Assembly: GCA_964019335.1 (NCBI GenBank)
Contig: OZ025668.1
Location: 310,001 to 374,000 of the forward strand
Reading direction: 5' to 3'
DNA from: Diplonema japonicum
Lineage: Eukaryota; Euglenozoa; Diplonemea; Diplonemida; Diplonemidae
Length of the DNA: 64,000 nucleotides
Part shown: in pieces, positions 28,895 to 39,300 of the stretch
How positions within the stretch are numbered: the stretch's first letter is position 1
Layout: every line of letters begins with the position of its first letter
Translations under genes and position numbers: made by a program
Notes under the pieces: model-generated
The model's input: the letters and a program-made list of their open reading frames with translations, nothing else
Told to the model about the DNA's origin: nothing
The model's database searches: none

Positions 28895-31800
28895 CTTACG
28901 AACCTTGCCCACTACCCCCAGCTCGAACACTGTCGCCAGCGACATCGCCGGACACGTCATCACCTTCAGCACCAGCTTCACGTTGTGGACGTTGTTGTTC
29001 CTGTGTTCCAGCTCGAAGAACGCGAACAGCTTCGTGGCCCACTCCTTCTTGGCAAGCTCCGTCACGAACGTCGGGTTCTCTGTTGCGATGCTGTTGAGCA
29101 GCTTCAGCCCGTACAAGGGGATGGGCTCCTCGTCGTCCAGCAACGTGATGAGCTTCGGGAACAGCTTGTTGAGGATGAGGCTCGTGATGGCCGCCTGGTT
29201 GCCACCTTTGTTCTGAAGGTACGGCACTAAGACGTCGATGAAAATCTTAAGAGACATGAAGCGAGTGTCGCCGTGGCGCGACTCAAGCAACTGTGTGAGC
29301 ACAGGGAGGAGAGACTGCACCACCTCGGTAGAGTGCTTCTTCATGGATGCTGTGTCCTGGGACATGGTCTCCGCCATGAGCAGAAGCTGTTGCATGGGAG
29401 AGTCTTCAGTGCCGGAAGTGGGTTCTGCGAGGGACAAACCCTGCGATACCAGCGTTATGAGGTTAGTGGTAATGACAGCAGGTAGGATGCTGTGTGCTGT
29501 GAGGATGTGCGGCACAATGGAGAGTATGTCCCGCAGGGGTGCCATAGGTTGCTTCGTGCCGAGGCTCTGGTTCAGCTTGTTGACGATCATGGCGACTGCG
29601 TTGGAGAGCAGCCCCGTGAAGGTCTGGAAGCATGCGCTGACGTACTTGTCAGTCTCTTTGCTGATACGCTCCAGCAGGGGCGTCAGTTTGCACTCGCAGC
29701 ACATGAAAAGATACCTCAGGTCACACACAGTGAGTAGGCTGATGGCTAGTAGTGTCTTCCCACGGATTACAACTGAAGAGTGTTCCAAGCTGGACATCAA
29801 CCCATGCACAAGGGACTGCGACAAGGTCTCGAGCTCCGACAAGTTCTTTTTGCAGTCGGCATCTGAGAGAACGATTGTCTTGAAGATGTGCTCCCCGCAG
29901 ACACCCTCGCCAGGCTTTCCTTGCTGAGCGGGTGTCGTGAAGTCAACGCTGGCAAGCAGGGACGTCTCCGACAGGTTGTTCTTTTTCAGTACCAAACAGC
30001 ATTTGCATAGCAGCAAGTTCAGGATGTTCAAACAACTCTGCAGACTACGAGTGTTGGACCCACTAGCAAGTCCCTGCACCAGACCGGAGATCCCCATCTC
30101 TTCTAGCACATACAGCAAGCTTGGGTGGTGTGTCCTGCATATCCTGGACACGCTCGAGATAGCGGAGGACTTCAGGTACTCATTCTTCGTTGCCTTGTCA
30201 GAGGTCTGCGGCGGGTTGAAGTTGAGCAGCAGTGCCTTGATCACTTCGGGCTCGGCGAAGTGGTTGGTGTAGTCGGCATCAGAGTGCCCTGTGATGTTCT
30301 CGATGGTCTTCACAGCGTAGTGCCTCACGGCCTCGTCTTCCGAGTCGAGCCCCCTGCTGAACGACCTGCTGATTTCCTTTCCTACGCCCCATGCTTCCCT
30401 GTCCGCGGGTTGCTGGGTTGCTATGTAAAACAATAATTCCCCCAAGCATGCCACCCCTCGCCTCCGCACCTTGACACTCTTATCGTCGAACAGCACAAGC
30501 AAATGATTCACAATACCCGTCTTCGCCAAGTCGCTGTTGATGAAGGTGGCGTGCCGTATGAGTTGCCCCATGACAAGGCAGAGACGTGCTTTGAGGCCAG
30601 GCGTGTACGATTTGTTCTGGATCATCTTGACGAAGAGGGCCATGAGGAGTGAGTTGATGAAAAGGTTTGCGGTGATAGTAGCGCTGCAGAGGGACTCGAA
30701 GTAGCAAAGGCAATTCTGCTTCTCTGCTATGGTGGTGTGCCCCCCAACAGCGGAGTACATAGATGTCAGGAAGGCTTCGAGGGAAGCGTTGTTCATGTTG
30801 CACACCTCCTGCAGGCTGTGTGCAGGGAAGGGCAGGTCGTCTGCTTCAAACTTGACTTCGGAGAGCCTTTCGACACGCGTGTTGCACATGATGGGCTTCA
30901 CATGGTTGTCACTCGGGTTGAACAGCAGTGCATTAAAGTCACCCACAACTGGTGCAGGGGTGTTCGCGGCGGTATTGGCAATCTCGCCAGTCGACGGCTT
31001 CGGTGGTGCCCGTGGCTGTGTTTCTTTCGGTGCTGCGATTGGCGCACTGACAGGTACTTTGCTCTCCTCCTCTGTCGCAATCGCAGGTGCCATGCTCGGC
31101 GACGGTGCTTCATCCTCGCCCCCTTCATCCTCCTCTTGCGGGGCATCACCAAAGTCCACCTCTGTGTCAGCCTCGAACCCCATCTCACCCTTCCTGTCAT
31201 ACGTCGACGACTGTTGCTCCCGCACCATTTTCTGCTGTGCCGTAGCCGATATCTTCGCGACCTGCTGTCTCCTCCTTTCCTTCACCTCCTTCGACGACTT
31301 GGCGGTCCCCTCCGCAGTCCTCTTCGCTTTGTACAGTTCGAAAGCGGGTTGCTTTGCGGTGACCTGAACGAAGTTCTTCTCCTGCCAGAACTCGTGGTTG
31401 GGGAGGTCAACCCAGTCCAAGCGCTCGAGGGGGTCTTTTTCAAGGAGGCCCTCGAGGATTTCGGTGAAGCCGCGGGAGCAGCCCGTAGGGCGTATGTAGT
31501 CCTTGTAGACTATGTTGTTGATAAGCCCATCTAGCTTTTGGTCGGCGAAAGGGGGTGTGCCGACATAGACTTCATATAAGACGATTCCAAGCGACCAGAG
31601 GTCGCTGGCGAAAGAGAGGACACCTTCCTCTTGAAAAACTTCGGGGGCCATGTAGGTAGGGGTGCCTATTTTGCGCTTGTCGGGAGTAACATCATCAACA
31701 TGGGATGCGAGACCGAAGTCGGAGAGCTTCAGGAAGCCGTGCGCGTCGATCAGGATGTTGCTGGGCTTGAGGTCACAGTAGATGATACCTTTGGAGTGGA

Positions 31801-32134
31801 TGAAGTTCAGAGCAGAGAGGAGGTCCGCAGCAAATGTTACAAGCGTGTCCTCTGGTAAGGAAGTGTCTTGTTTAAGAAGTGTCAACACATCCGATCCCGT
31901 GCAGTACTCTTCGATGAGCCACAGGTGGTTGTTCGTCTCGTACCAATGGAAGAAATGCAAAATGTTTGCGTGGCTCAGCTGGTGCAGCATTGTGACCTCG
32001 TTCAGTACCCTGCTCCTCTGCGCCTTGTCCACGCTCTTGATGGCGTAGTACTCCACCGTCTTCTTCAGCCTCCCCTTGTACACTGTGGAGTGCCTACCCC
32101 TGCCGATCTCCTCGTAGATTTGATAGTTATTCAT
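28230..32134 (-). CDS. ULK4/RUNKEL-type protein kinase with long armadillo/HEAT-like tail, three exons
   Basis: Exons 32134-28904, 28853-28353 and 28295-28230, joined across GTTCGT...AACAG (28854-28903, mostly a 38-nt A-run on the sense strand) and GTATGG...AATAG (28296-28352), give 1,265 residues, close to human ULK4. The kinase domain (about 4-260) opens YQIYEEIGRGRHSTVYKGR. It keeps Lys33 in YAIK, YCDLKPSN at 119-126 (Cys in place of the HRD arginine, as in plant RUNKEL), DFG at 139-141 and APE at 163-165. Residues about 260-420 are charged and Pro-rich; the rest is repeated helices. RUNKEL works in phragmoplast microtubule organisation and ULK4 in ciliary function. Unlike human ULK4, the motifs suggest possible ATP binding. 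The last exon adds only 21 residues. Confidence 0.92.
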
Positions 32135-32307
32135 TCCTTATTAGTTTTTTTTTTTTTTTTTTTTTTTTCGTTATTCTTATTCGAGCATCGTTGATCAAAT
32201 GTCGAGTGTCCTGGTGGGGAAGTTATATAAAAAGCTGGATGATTGAACGGCAAACAAACAATGAAAAAAGAAAGAAGAAAAGAAAAAAAAACACGACCTT
32301 CCCCTTT

Positions 32308-33240
32308 TTATCCCTTTATTAAACCATAGCCATGTGGGGTCGAGGCTCTGAACCACAAGGGTGCTGCCCACTTTTCACCCCGCGTCACGTCGCAGCCACC
32401 ATGAATGGAGTACGGGTCTAGTGTGAAGTCTTTCCGCATGTTGTAAAAAGCAACGGCAGAACCTTTAATGGGGGTGACCTGGGCTCCTGTGGTGCACGAT
32501 GCATTTTTCCAATCTGGGGGAGGGCGGAGCCCACCTGCACGGGGGAATGTGGTGAGCCCTCCTGCTTCCGGTGTTGAGAGGTAGAGGAAAAATGTAATGA
32601 CACGATTCGAGTGCTGTTCGCCATAAAGAGCTGGATCGAAGTAGTCGTTGTGGGCATCATAGTGCTGGCCCTTTTCGTATTTCAGAACTTGGAGCTTTTC
32701 GTGCCATTCCAGTCCAGTCAAGCTGACGACGCGTTGACGTAGCTGAGCCAATGGGCCTGTCTGAGGCAAGTCGATCCAGGACCCCTTAGATGTACGCACA
32801 TTTGACTGTCGATTCACACCGCCACTTCTCGCCACTCTGCTGCGGAATAGCTGTTTTGTCGCTATTGCTATTATCAATTCGCACTCCTCGTCTGTCACTA
32901 GCTTCGGAAAGTACAACACTCGTGGTTTCACTGCCACTGTTAAAAACAGCCTGTCATTTCTCTTTGGGTACTTAAAGGCATCCCTTCCGTACGGGGGTTT
33001 TAGGTTATATTCGCTGGGCACGTTGTCCCCTTCCTTATGCAGCGGTACTCTCGACACCACCCTTCCTTTTAAATCCCTCTCCGTGTAAGGTTCTTCGCTC
33101 AGCTTCAATCCATGGTAGTATCCCTCGCCGGTTTCCCTCCTCGTCTGCAACGCGGGATGTCCTTCATAGCTGAACACAGCTAGGCACAGCCCCAGCACAC
33201 CGCACCACGCACCTGCGAGATGCTCTCTCGATGGTCTCAT
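32308..33240 (-). CDS. Prolyl-4-hydroxylase-like 2-oxoglutarate/Fe(II) oxygenase
   Basis: A 310-residue protein with an N-terminal hydrophobic segment (about 9-25) that would act as signal peptide or anchor for the secretory pathway. The P4H catalytic domain covers about 105-300. Iron ligands are His197 and Asp199 (HNDYF) and His280 (SIHGG). Lys290 in RGEKWAAPLWFR is the expected 2-oxoglutarate contact. KPRVLYFPKLVTDEEC marks the domain start, as in plant and algal P4Hs. Likely substrates are prolines of cell-surface or secreted glycoproteins. The leader reads CAACAG-ATGGAACGATG, so a 3-codon upstream ATG overlaps the start if it is in the mRNA. No intron. Confidence 0.92.
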   Translation of the reverse strand: MRPSREHLAGAWCGVLGLCLAVFSYEGHPALQTRRETGEGYYHGLKLSEEPYTERDLKGRVVSRVPLHKEGDNVPSEYNLKPPYGRDAFKYPKRNDRLFLTVAVKPRVLYFPKLVTDEECELIIAIATKQLFRSRVARSGGVNRQSNVRTSKGSWIDLPQTGPLAQLRQRVVSLTGLEWHEKLQVLKYEKGQHYDAHNDYFDPALYGEQHSNRVITFFLYLSTPEAGGLTTFPRAGGLRPPPDWKNASCTTGAQVTPIKGSAVAFYNMRKDFTLDPYSIHGGCDVTRGEKWAAPLWFRASTPHGYGLIKG

Positions 33241-33326
33241 CGTTCCATCTGTTGTGGTGGTGGCAAGAAAGGGAAAGAAAACACTCTTTTTTTTTTGAAA
33301 ATCTGTATTCTAGAAAACGAAACAAT

Positions 33327-35384
33327 TTATCTAACAGGAGGCCGTAGTCCGGTTTTTGAAGCTGAAGAGATGGTACTAGCGACGGAAGACCTGCTGCTCG
33401 GCACTAGTTCAGACATCACGGAGGAAGTAGGTGCGGTTGACGATGGGGGGATTGCGAGCTGCTGCTGCTGCAAACTAATAAGATTTTCGAGGACCGCGAT
33501 ACGAGAGGTGAGGTTGGGGGGCGGCTGCGGCTCTTCTTGGGTAGCGAGCCTTGCGAGGGGCGGCGGGGGGCTGGGCACGGGCATCGCAACAGGCGGTGCT
33601 TGCACGGGTTGTACAGGCATTGGCATTGGCACTGGCACTGGTGCAGGTGTAGGTGCGGCCTTCAGTTCCTGCAACTCCTCTACCATGCCCCGCAGCTGAT
33701 TGCTGAGCACTTCGACCTGACTCCGCAAGTACTGCTTTTCACTCCTATTCACAGGCGACCCAAACCGTGACGTTGCTGTGGCCATTGCGCTCTGTTCGTA
33801 ACCCGAGAAGGGAACCTCCCCAGCAGTCTCCTTCTGCTTTATTGCTACCAACGACCTTAGTGATGCTACCTCGGCCTGTGATGGGCTGTTTCTCATGAAA
33901 GATCATACCTGTTTTGCCTTCAGCTGTGTGACCACCGCTGCCCTCGGTTCCACCATGGACCCGTTGCTTGTATTCACCTGACGATCAAAGCTGTCGGCCA
34001 TGATCAATGACTTCGGTGCTGGGGTGTGCGAGGGCGTGACGTTTGGGGTAACTACAGACGCAACAGGAGCAGGCGGCTGCGCTGGCCGCACAATTGGTGT
34101 TACTATGGTTTCGGGCAGAACTTCTTGAGTATCTTGTGGATGCGCCACGTATCTGGTGTCTACGGGCGGGGCGGTGTACATGTAACTGGAGAAGAAGTCG
34201 TTGCTCTGTGGTATAAGATCTCTCTGGTAGGTAAGTTGTATGGGGTCTTTGGTGTGCCAACCGACTTGAGGCTGCAGCCAGAGTTTCGCTGAAAACTGAG
34301 CCGGAAGCACAGTTCCCACTCTGCGTGTGGGGAGGGTGTAACCTGTTTCCTTGGTGTACACCTCGGCGATACTAGACACCCAGCTCTCCACACCTGAAGC
34401 AGGCAAAGTGAGCATCTCGTCGTGTTCCTCAGGGACACGGAGCCCTACAAGCCCGCCGTTGGCGAGCACCATTTCAGATATGGCACGGATGGGGATGCAC
34501 CTAGCCAGCATCGTGTCGCTTCCCTGCAGCACCCATCTGTAGATGGCTTGCGTGCCCACAGCGACGATACCTTCTTTGCTGTTTGCAACGTAGTACACTA
34601 AGGCACCACCCCGACGGGCGAGAACGGGCTTAATGCCCGCAAAGCAGTCTGGGAGCTCCTCAGCGGTGATGCCGACAACGTGCGCACCTAAGCTGATCTT
34701 TGCCACTGCCTCCATGTTGCACACATACATCATATCGATGGTCTTGATCTTGTGGAGGAGAGGAGTGGCGTTGTGCACGGGAGACGGCTGTTCGCTTTGT
34801 GGGATGCTTCGCTCAGAGCAGAGTGATCCAGTCCGCGAGCCTTCCGTCTGGTCCAGCACGTCGAGAGGCGGCAGGTTCCGTTCGAAGAGCTGCCGGTTTA
34901 TTGTTTCAAGCAAATGATCGCTGCTCACGTTTGCGAAGAGCATCTGGTCCTCGTTGTGGAGGTGGATGCAGGTCACGTCCAGAGGCGGGACGGTGAGCAA
35001 GGTGACGTGGCTGAGGCTTTCAAGGAGCGTCTCGGCAAAGTTGCCTTCGTAGTTTATACGAAGCACGTCTTTGAGAACGCTCAACACTGCAGGCTTTGTC
35101 CCCGTAGGGGTGATAAGCGTCAGCTCAATTACCCTATCAGAACCCCCTCGCTGTTCGATATCAAGGATCAGCTTGTTCTCCACCGCTTGTAATACGCTCG
35201 CCAGCTTTTCCACTCCATCGATCCGCTGGTCGTTCATGAAGTGGACGACCCCCCCAGAGGTGACACCTGCTAACGCTGCAGCGCTGCCATCACGGACACT
35301 CTTGATTAAGATAGTGGTGCCTTTTCGCATGTAGTCCATGCCGGGCTTCTCGCCGTCCGACAGCTGAAGGGTGAAGCGGTCCAT
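33327..35384 (-). CDS. PDZ-domain protein with coiled-coil C-terminus, two exons
   Basis: The frame from ATG 35384 stops after QLKAKQV, and another frame opens almost at once. Removing GTATGA...ATCACAG (33876-33908, 33 nt) joins them in phase 0 into a 674-residue protein with a continuous helix across the junction (QLKAKQ then AEVASLRSLVAIKQ). Residues about 20-95 are a PDZ domain (TTILIKSVRDGSAAALAGVT, then GGVVHFMNDQRIDGVEKLAS). The middle (about 100-400) is folded but unrecognised. Then comes a Pro-rich linker and coiled coil (EVLSNQLRGMVEELQELK) and a low-complexity Pro/Met segment. A scaffold role is plausible from architecture only. The leader TTTTCCACTTACTAG lies 15 nt before the ATG. 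Confidence 0.75.
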
Positions 35385-35449
35385 CGCATTGTGGGTCCTA
35401 CTAGTAAGTGGAAAAAAAAAAAGGTAGCGAAATAAAAGAAGAAAATAAA

Positions 35450-36199
35450 TCAGGCTTTAGTAACCAGTAAAAACCCGCGTTTGGTGCCTCCTGGAGAGAT
35501 GGTGTTTGTGGCTTCTGTGAGCATGTCCAGATCAACCCACACAGAAGGGTATCGGTTTTGGTTAACTTCGAGAACGAAGCATTTTCTATGAGTGGGGTTG
35601 TACGCGGCAATAGGAGCGAAGTGACCTGTGCCCCGTTGGTGAAGGGTGCCTCGGTTGTAGTTCGCAACAAAGACGGTACGTGAGTTCGTGTGAAGGGTAG
35701 GGAGGAGGTGTTCAAGGAACGTCTCAGGCGTGATGCCTGTATTGTGTTTACTGATATTCAAGGTGTACGACTGCATAAGAGCAGCAGCTGCCCCCAGAGG
35801 TATCCCATCGAATTTCAGATGCCTGTTCAAAGCTACCTTCACAGCATGGGGTGCGTAGTCCACAAACCCAAAGCCGAAGTGTGAGAACCATCCCTTTGGG
35901 AACCCTTTGCTCTCCAGCACTTCAAAGATGCTGTCCTGTGTTGTGTCCACGCCAAGCCCTTTTAGCACGACGCAGCTACTCGCCAACCCGCAGAATGCTG
36001 GGTGCTCTTGTTTTTCCGTCACCTTCAACAAACTCTCGTTCATGATGCAGCCTTTGAACAACTCCCTTCCTGCTTCACTGTTCTCATCGATCAGTGCTTC
36101 ATGCAGCGGCTGCAGATCAACAACGCTTCTTAATCGTTTGTGCTTCCTCGCATCTCTGGTGGACCTGTAAAACTGTACAATTTGGGGTCGCTTTCCCAT
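35450..36199 (-). CDS. Phytochelatin-synthase-like papain-fold enzyme with altered catalytic acid
   Basis: A 249-residue protein covering just the catalytic half of phytochelatin synthases (peptidase family C83), like the short bacterial and some protist members. Landmarks: Cys70 in HPAFCGLAS, His193 in GTGHFAPIAAYN, and the YPSVWVDL segment at 217-224. The usual catalytic Asp, 18 residues after His, is replaced by Glu211 (VLEVNQNRYP in place of LDVARFKYP). The normal enzyme joins gamma-Glu-Cys units from glutathione to make metal-binding peptides. Short homologues may only cleave glutathione or its conjugates. ATG at 36199 is used; upstream in-frame sequence has no ATG or homology. No intron. 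Confidence 0.87.
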   Translation of the reverse strand: MGKRPQIVQFYRSTRDARKHKRLRSVVDLQPLHEALIDENSEAGRELFKGCIMNESLLKVTEKQEHPAFCGLASSCVVLKGLGVDTTQDSIFEVLESKGFPKGWFSHFGFGFVDYAPHAVKVALNRHLKFDGIPLGAAAALMQSYTLNISKHNTGITPETFLEHLLPTLHTNSRTVFVANYNRGTLHQRGTGHFAPIAAYNPTHRKCFVLEVNQNRYPSVWVDLDMLTEATNTISPGGTKRGFLLVTKA

Positions 36200-36316
36200 T
36201 TTTTTCTCTTCCACCTCACCCGACCGCTCTGGATAAAAAATTAAAAAAAATAGGGGAAACTCCAAAAAAAAGAAAAAGTAACTTGGTGTAAATGTATTAA
36301 AAATGCCCTCCGTTCT

Positions 36317-39300
36317 TTACCCAAACGAGCGCCTCACCACACTCCCTCTGTTCAAAGAAGGGAAGTGATCCTGCGATGTGCGCCGTCTCTCGGTAATTGA
36401 CCCCCTGGGGTTGCGATGGGGAACAATGAGGACTTGAGTGGACATGCGTGGCGCTGACTGACGGACTTCGTTGGGGGGAGTGGCGGGAGGTGGTTCATCA
36501 GGCAGAGGGGGTTTGCTCAATGCCGCGAGGATAGGGCTTGCAGGACCGCTATGCATAGCGTAAGCTACGTTACCAATCCAGTCAGCCCATTGTAACACCA
36601 TGCCTACGATGGAGGCTCTGCACCGGGTGACACCGATTCTGCACCGCGAAGCTTCTTCGGAGGTCAAAACCTCATTAGCATAGTACTGGACGGCGTCGTC
36701 GATGTTGGCCCCTTTGCTCATGATCTTCGCGTTGTGAGGATTCACACATAGAAGGCATTGATAAATATACTCCCTCTTTACTTCAGGGGTGACAGGCTTC
36801 CCTGCCACGGAGTCGCAGAACTGCTTCACCTTTGTGTGCAATCGAGATATCTGGTGGTGCAGCAATGTGAACCCTAGTCTTTCGTTGTGTTGGTTGTGCG
36901 ACATGATTTCAATTGGCTGGTCCCATAAATCGATTTTCTTGCGGCGGGACAGCGACACCAACCTTGTCATCATCATAGCGGCACGGGTGACACGTGCGGC
37001 TGGCGATGCTGGGTTGCAATTTGGACTGGTCGGTTCTTGTAGGCCTTGAAGGTACTTGTCCTCCTGCTCCATTTTTTGCGTTTCAAGCCTTTCCAGCATG
37101 TGTAGTAATCCCAGTTTAATGCTCTCCTCGTACAGCAACGCGTCTTCTCGGTCTTTGTCTGGTACGGAGCTTACATCCGACTCGACCGACCGACGTTTCT
37201 TTGACAATCGCTTTTCCAACTTGTGCAGCCCTTCCACAATGCTCATCCCAGTGTTCTCAGATGATTTCCTGCTTCCCGGCTGTTTCAAAGCCGACAGCAC
37301 GCTGACACCCACGGTCTTGTCCATGACGCTCCTCACCGATGGTGCACGCTTGATGCCGGTGACACACGAATCTTCTTCCATTTGCCTTCGCAGGTCTTCA
37401 ACTGCTTCTTTTACCTCCTCGCTTCTGAGCCCTTTGAAGGAAGGAAGCCTTGAAAAAGATTGATTGTTTGCTTCGACAACAAGCTTTTCCGGCATGAGCC
37501 CGCCTGCAATGATTTTGTTGATAGCGGCTGCATGGGATATCTTCTCCAGGTCGACGTACTTCGAGTTTGCGTTCGTCCATGCGAAATTGTCGTCGCCAGT
37601 GGCAAGGGGGTCCCCAGCGTCGCTCCCTATACTCTCCCGCCTGCTACCAGGAAGGGAAGGCCTGCCAAGTGGAGAGCCTTGAGAGCTTTCTTTTAGAATG
37701 GTGTTTGCTATCCCGTCCCTCGCCTTCACGTTCACCAACGTGTGGCTGCTCTCGATCAAAGTCGCCAGATCATCCACCCCTTCCAACGGAGCCAACGGCA
37801 GCGGCGGGCGTTGTTTGATAACACTGCCGCTCCTGTTGTTGGTAAAATTCCACTATAAAAAGATAACATACTTCCTGCTTCTGCTGTTCCGTACCAACGA
37901 TGGTCTTCCCGTTTTGTTCTTCTTGAGAGGAGGTGGCACAGGCTGCTTGGCTGACGTGAACACACGCATGCGCAGCTCCCTAGGCAGCACTTGGAATATC
38001 TGGATTTGTAAGGATGAGCTGCATTGCACACCTGTGTTGTCCCTGCGATGCCCTTCAGCTCGAAGGTTTTGAGGTCTTTTATCACAGCGCCAATGTTGTC
38101 CAGATGCCCGCGGGCCTTGTCGAGCACACCTTTGCTGAAAACAACTTGCCCGCCTGTGGCCACGGATGAAATACGGGCACTCTTGTTTACCATGGGCCCC
38201 CAGTAGTCCATCCTGCCTGAGACTGGGTCGGGGAGGCATGTCGGACACCCCATGTGTGCCCCCATACGCATTCGCAGTCCACGCCAAAGATGGTTCGAAT
38301 CCCCAACGCCTTCTCCTGTTGTGGCGCAATGCACCTCGGTAAGTGGGTCTAGTGATATCAACTCTTGGGACCATGGTGCCCTTACCAACTCCACTTGTGC
38401 AGCTAAACAGAACAACGCGGCGTCGCTTTCTGTGTGGAAAGCCACCATGAAGGCATCGCCTTCGGTCTTAACCTCGTAGCCATTATGCTTCTCGATGGTC
38501 TCTCGCATAATCTTGTTGTGCAGCTGTATCGACGTCAACATGGCAGCTGCGTCCTTCTCCCACAGGAGTGTCGATGACTGAATATCCGTGAAGACAAGTG
38601 TAACGTTTCCGACGGGCGCCCCCAAGTTAAGAAGACTAGTCTGCGCCACGTTCTGAGGGAGTTCTGCCGAGTAAAGCTCGATGGTTCGTTTCATGATCTC
38701 AGATGCGACGATCACCCTTGAGCGCTCTGCCGCGATGGTTGTGTGCCACCTGCTTACCCTTGGTTCTGACCGCCTGGGGTCAGGGAAGGGTCTTGGAGTG
38801 TGGTTGGGGTGTGTTATCCGCACAAGGTGCACAGGTTCCTTCAGCTTCTTCACAGGTACAAAAGGAAATTCGATGACGTGCGGCATCTTTTTCGCTGCGT
38901 ATTCCCTTGTGAGGGTGGGCTGTGCTGCGTGCCAGACGTCGGCAGTGAGCAAGATCTCGCCGGGGCTTGCCAAGGCACCAATGGAGAGGCCTTTGTACAC
39001 CATGTTTCCCCAGTAGTCGATCCTCCCAGTAACGGGGTGAGCAAGGCATGTCGGGTGCCCGCTGTGGCATGATATGCACGTACGAAGGCCTCTCCAGACA
39101 CGGGTCCCGGTTGCTTTGTTCACAATCTCGTTGCAGCCGTGGCAGTGAAGGAGTGCCGGTGGCCACGCAACGTCCAGCAAGCACTCTTGAAAGTTGAGCG
39201 AGAACTTTATTGCATCCAGCTCCAAGTGGAACGCAACCATCCAACATTCGTGTTCGACTCCAGCGACGTACCCTCCCAGCGGTGCCGCGCAGTTCTGAAT

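Noticed and set aside
33327-33896. Separate 189-residue coiled-coil gene downstream of the PDZ gene
   Set aside because: A 33-nt GT-AG intron joins the two in phase with a continuous helix, and the gap between the frames is only a few bases.
37756-38031. Cyclase protein ending with the unspliced frame (ARRCRWLRWKGWMIWRL)
   Set aside because: Removing 32- and 42-nt GT-AG segments restores the family ending FQVLPREL and continues in phase, which is a better explanation than a random basic tail.
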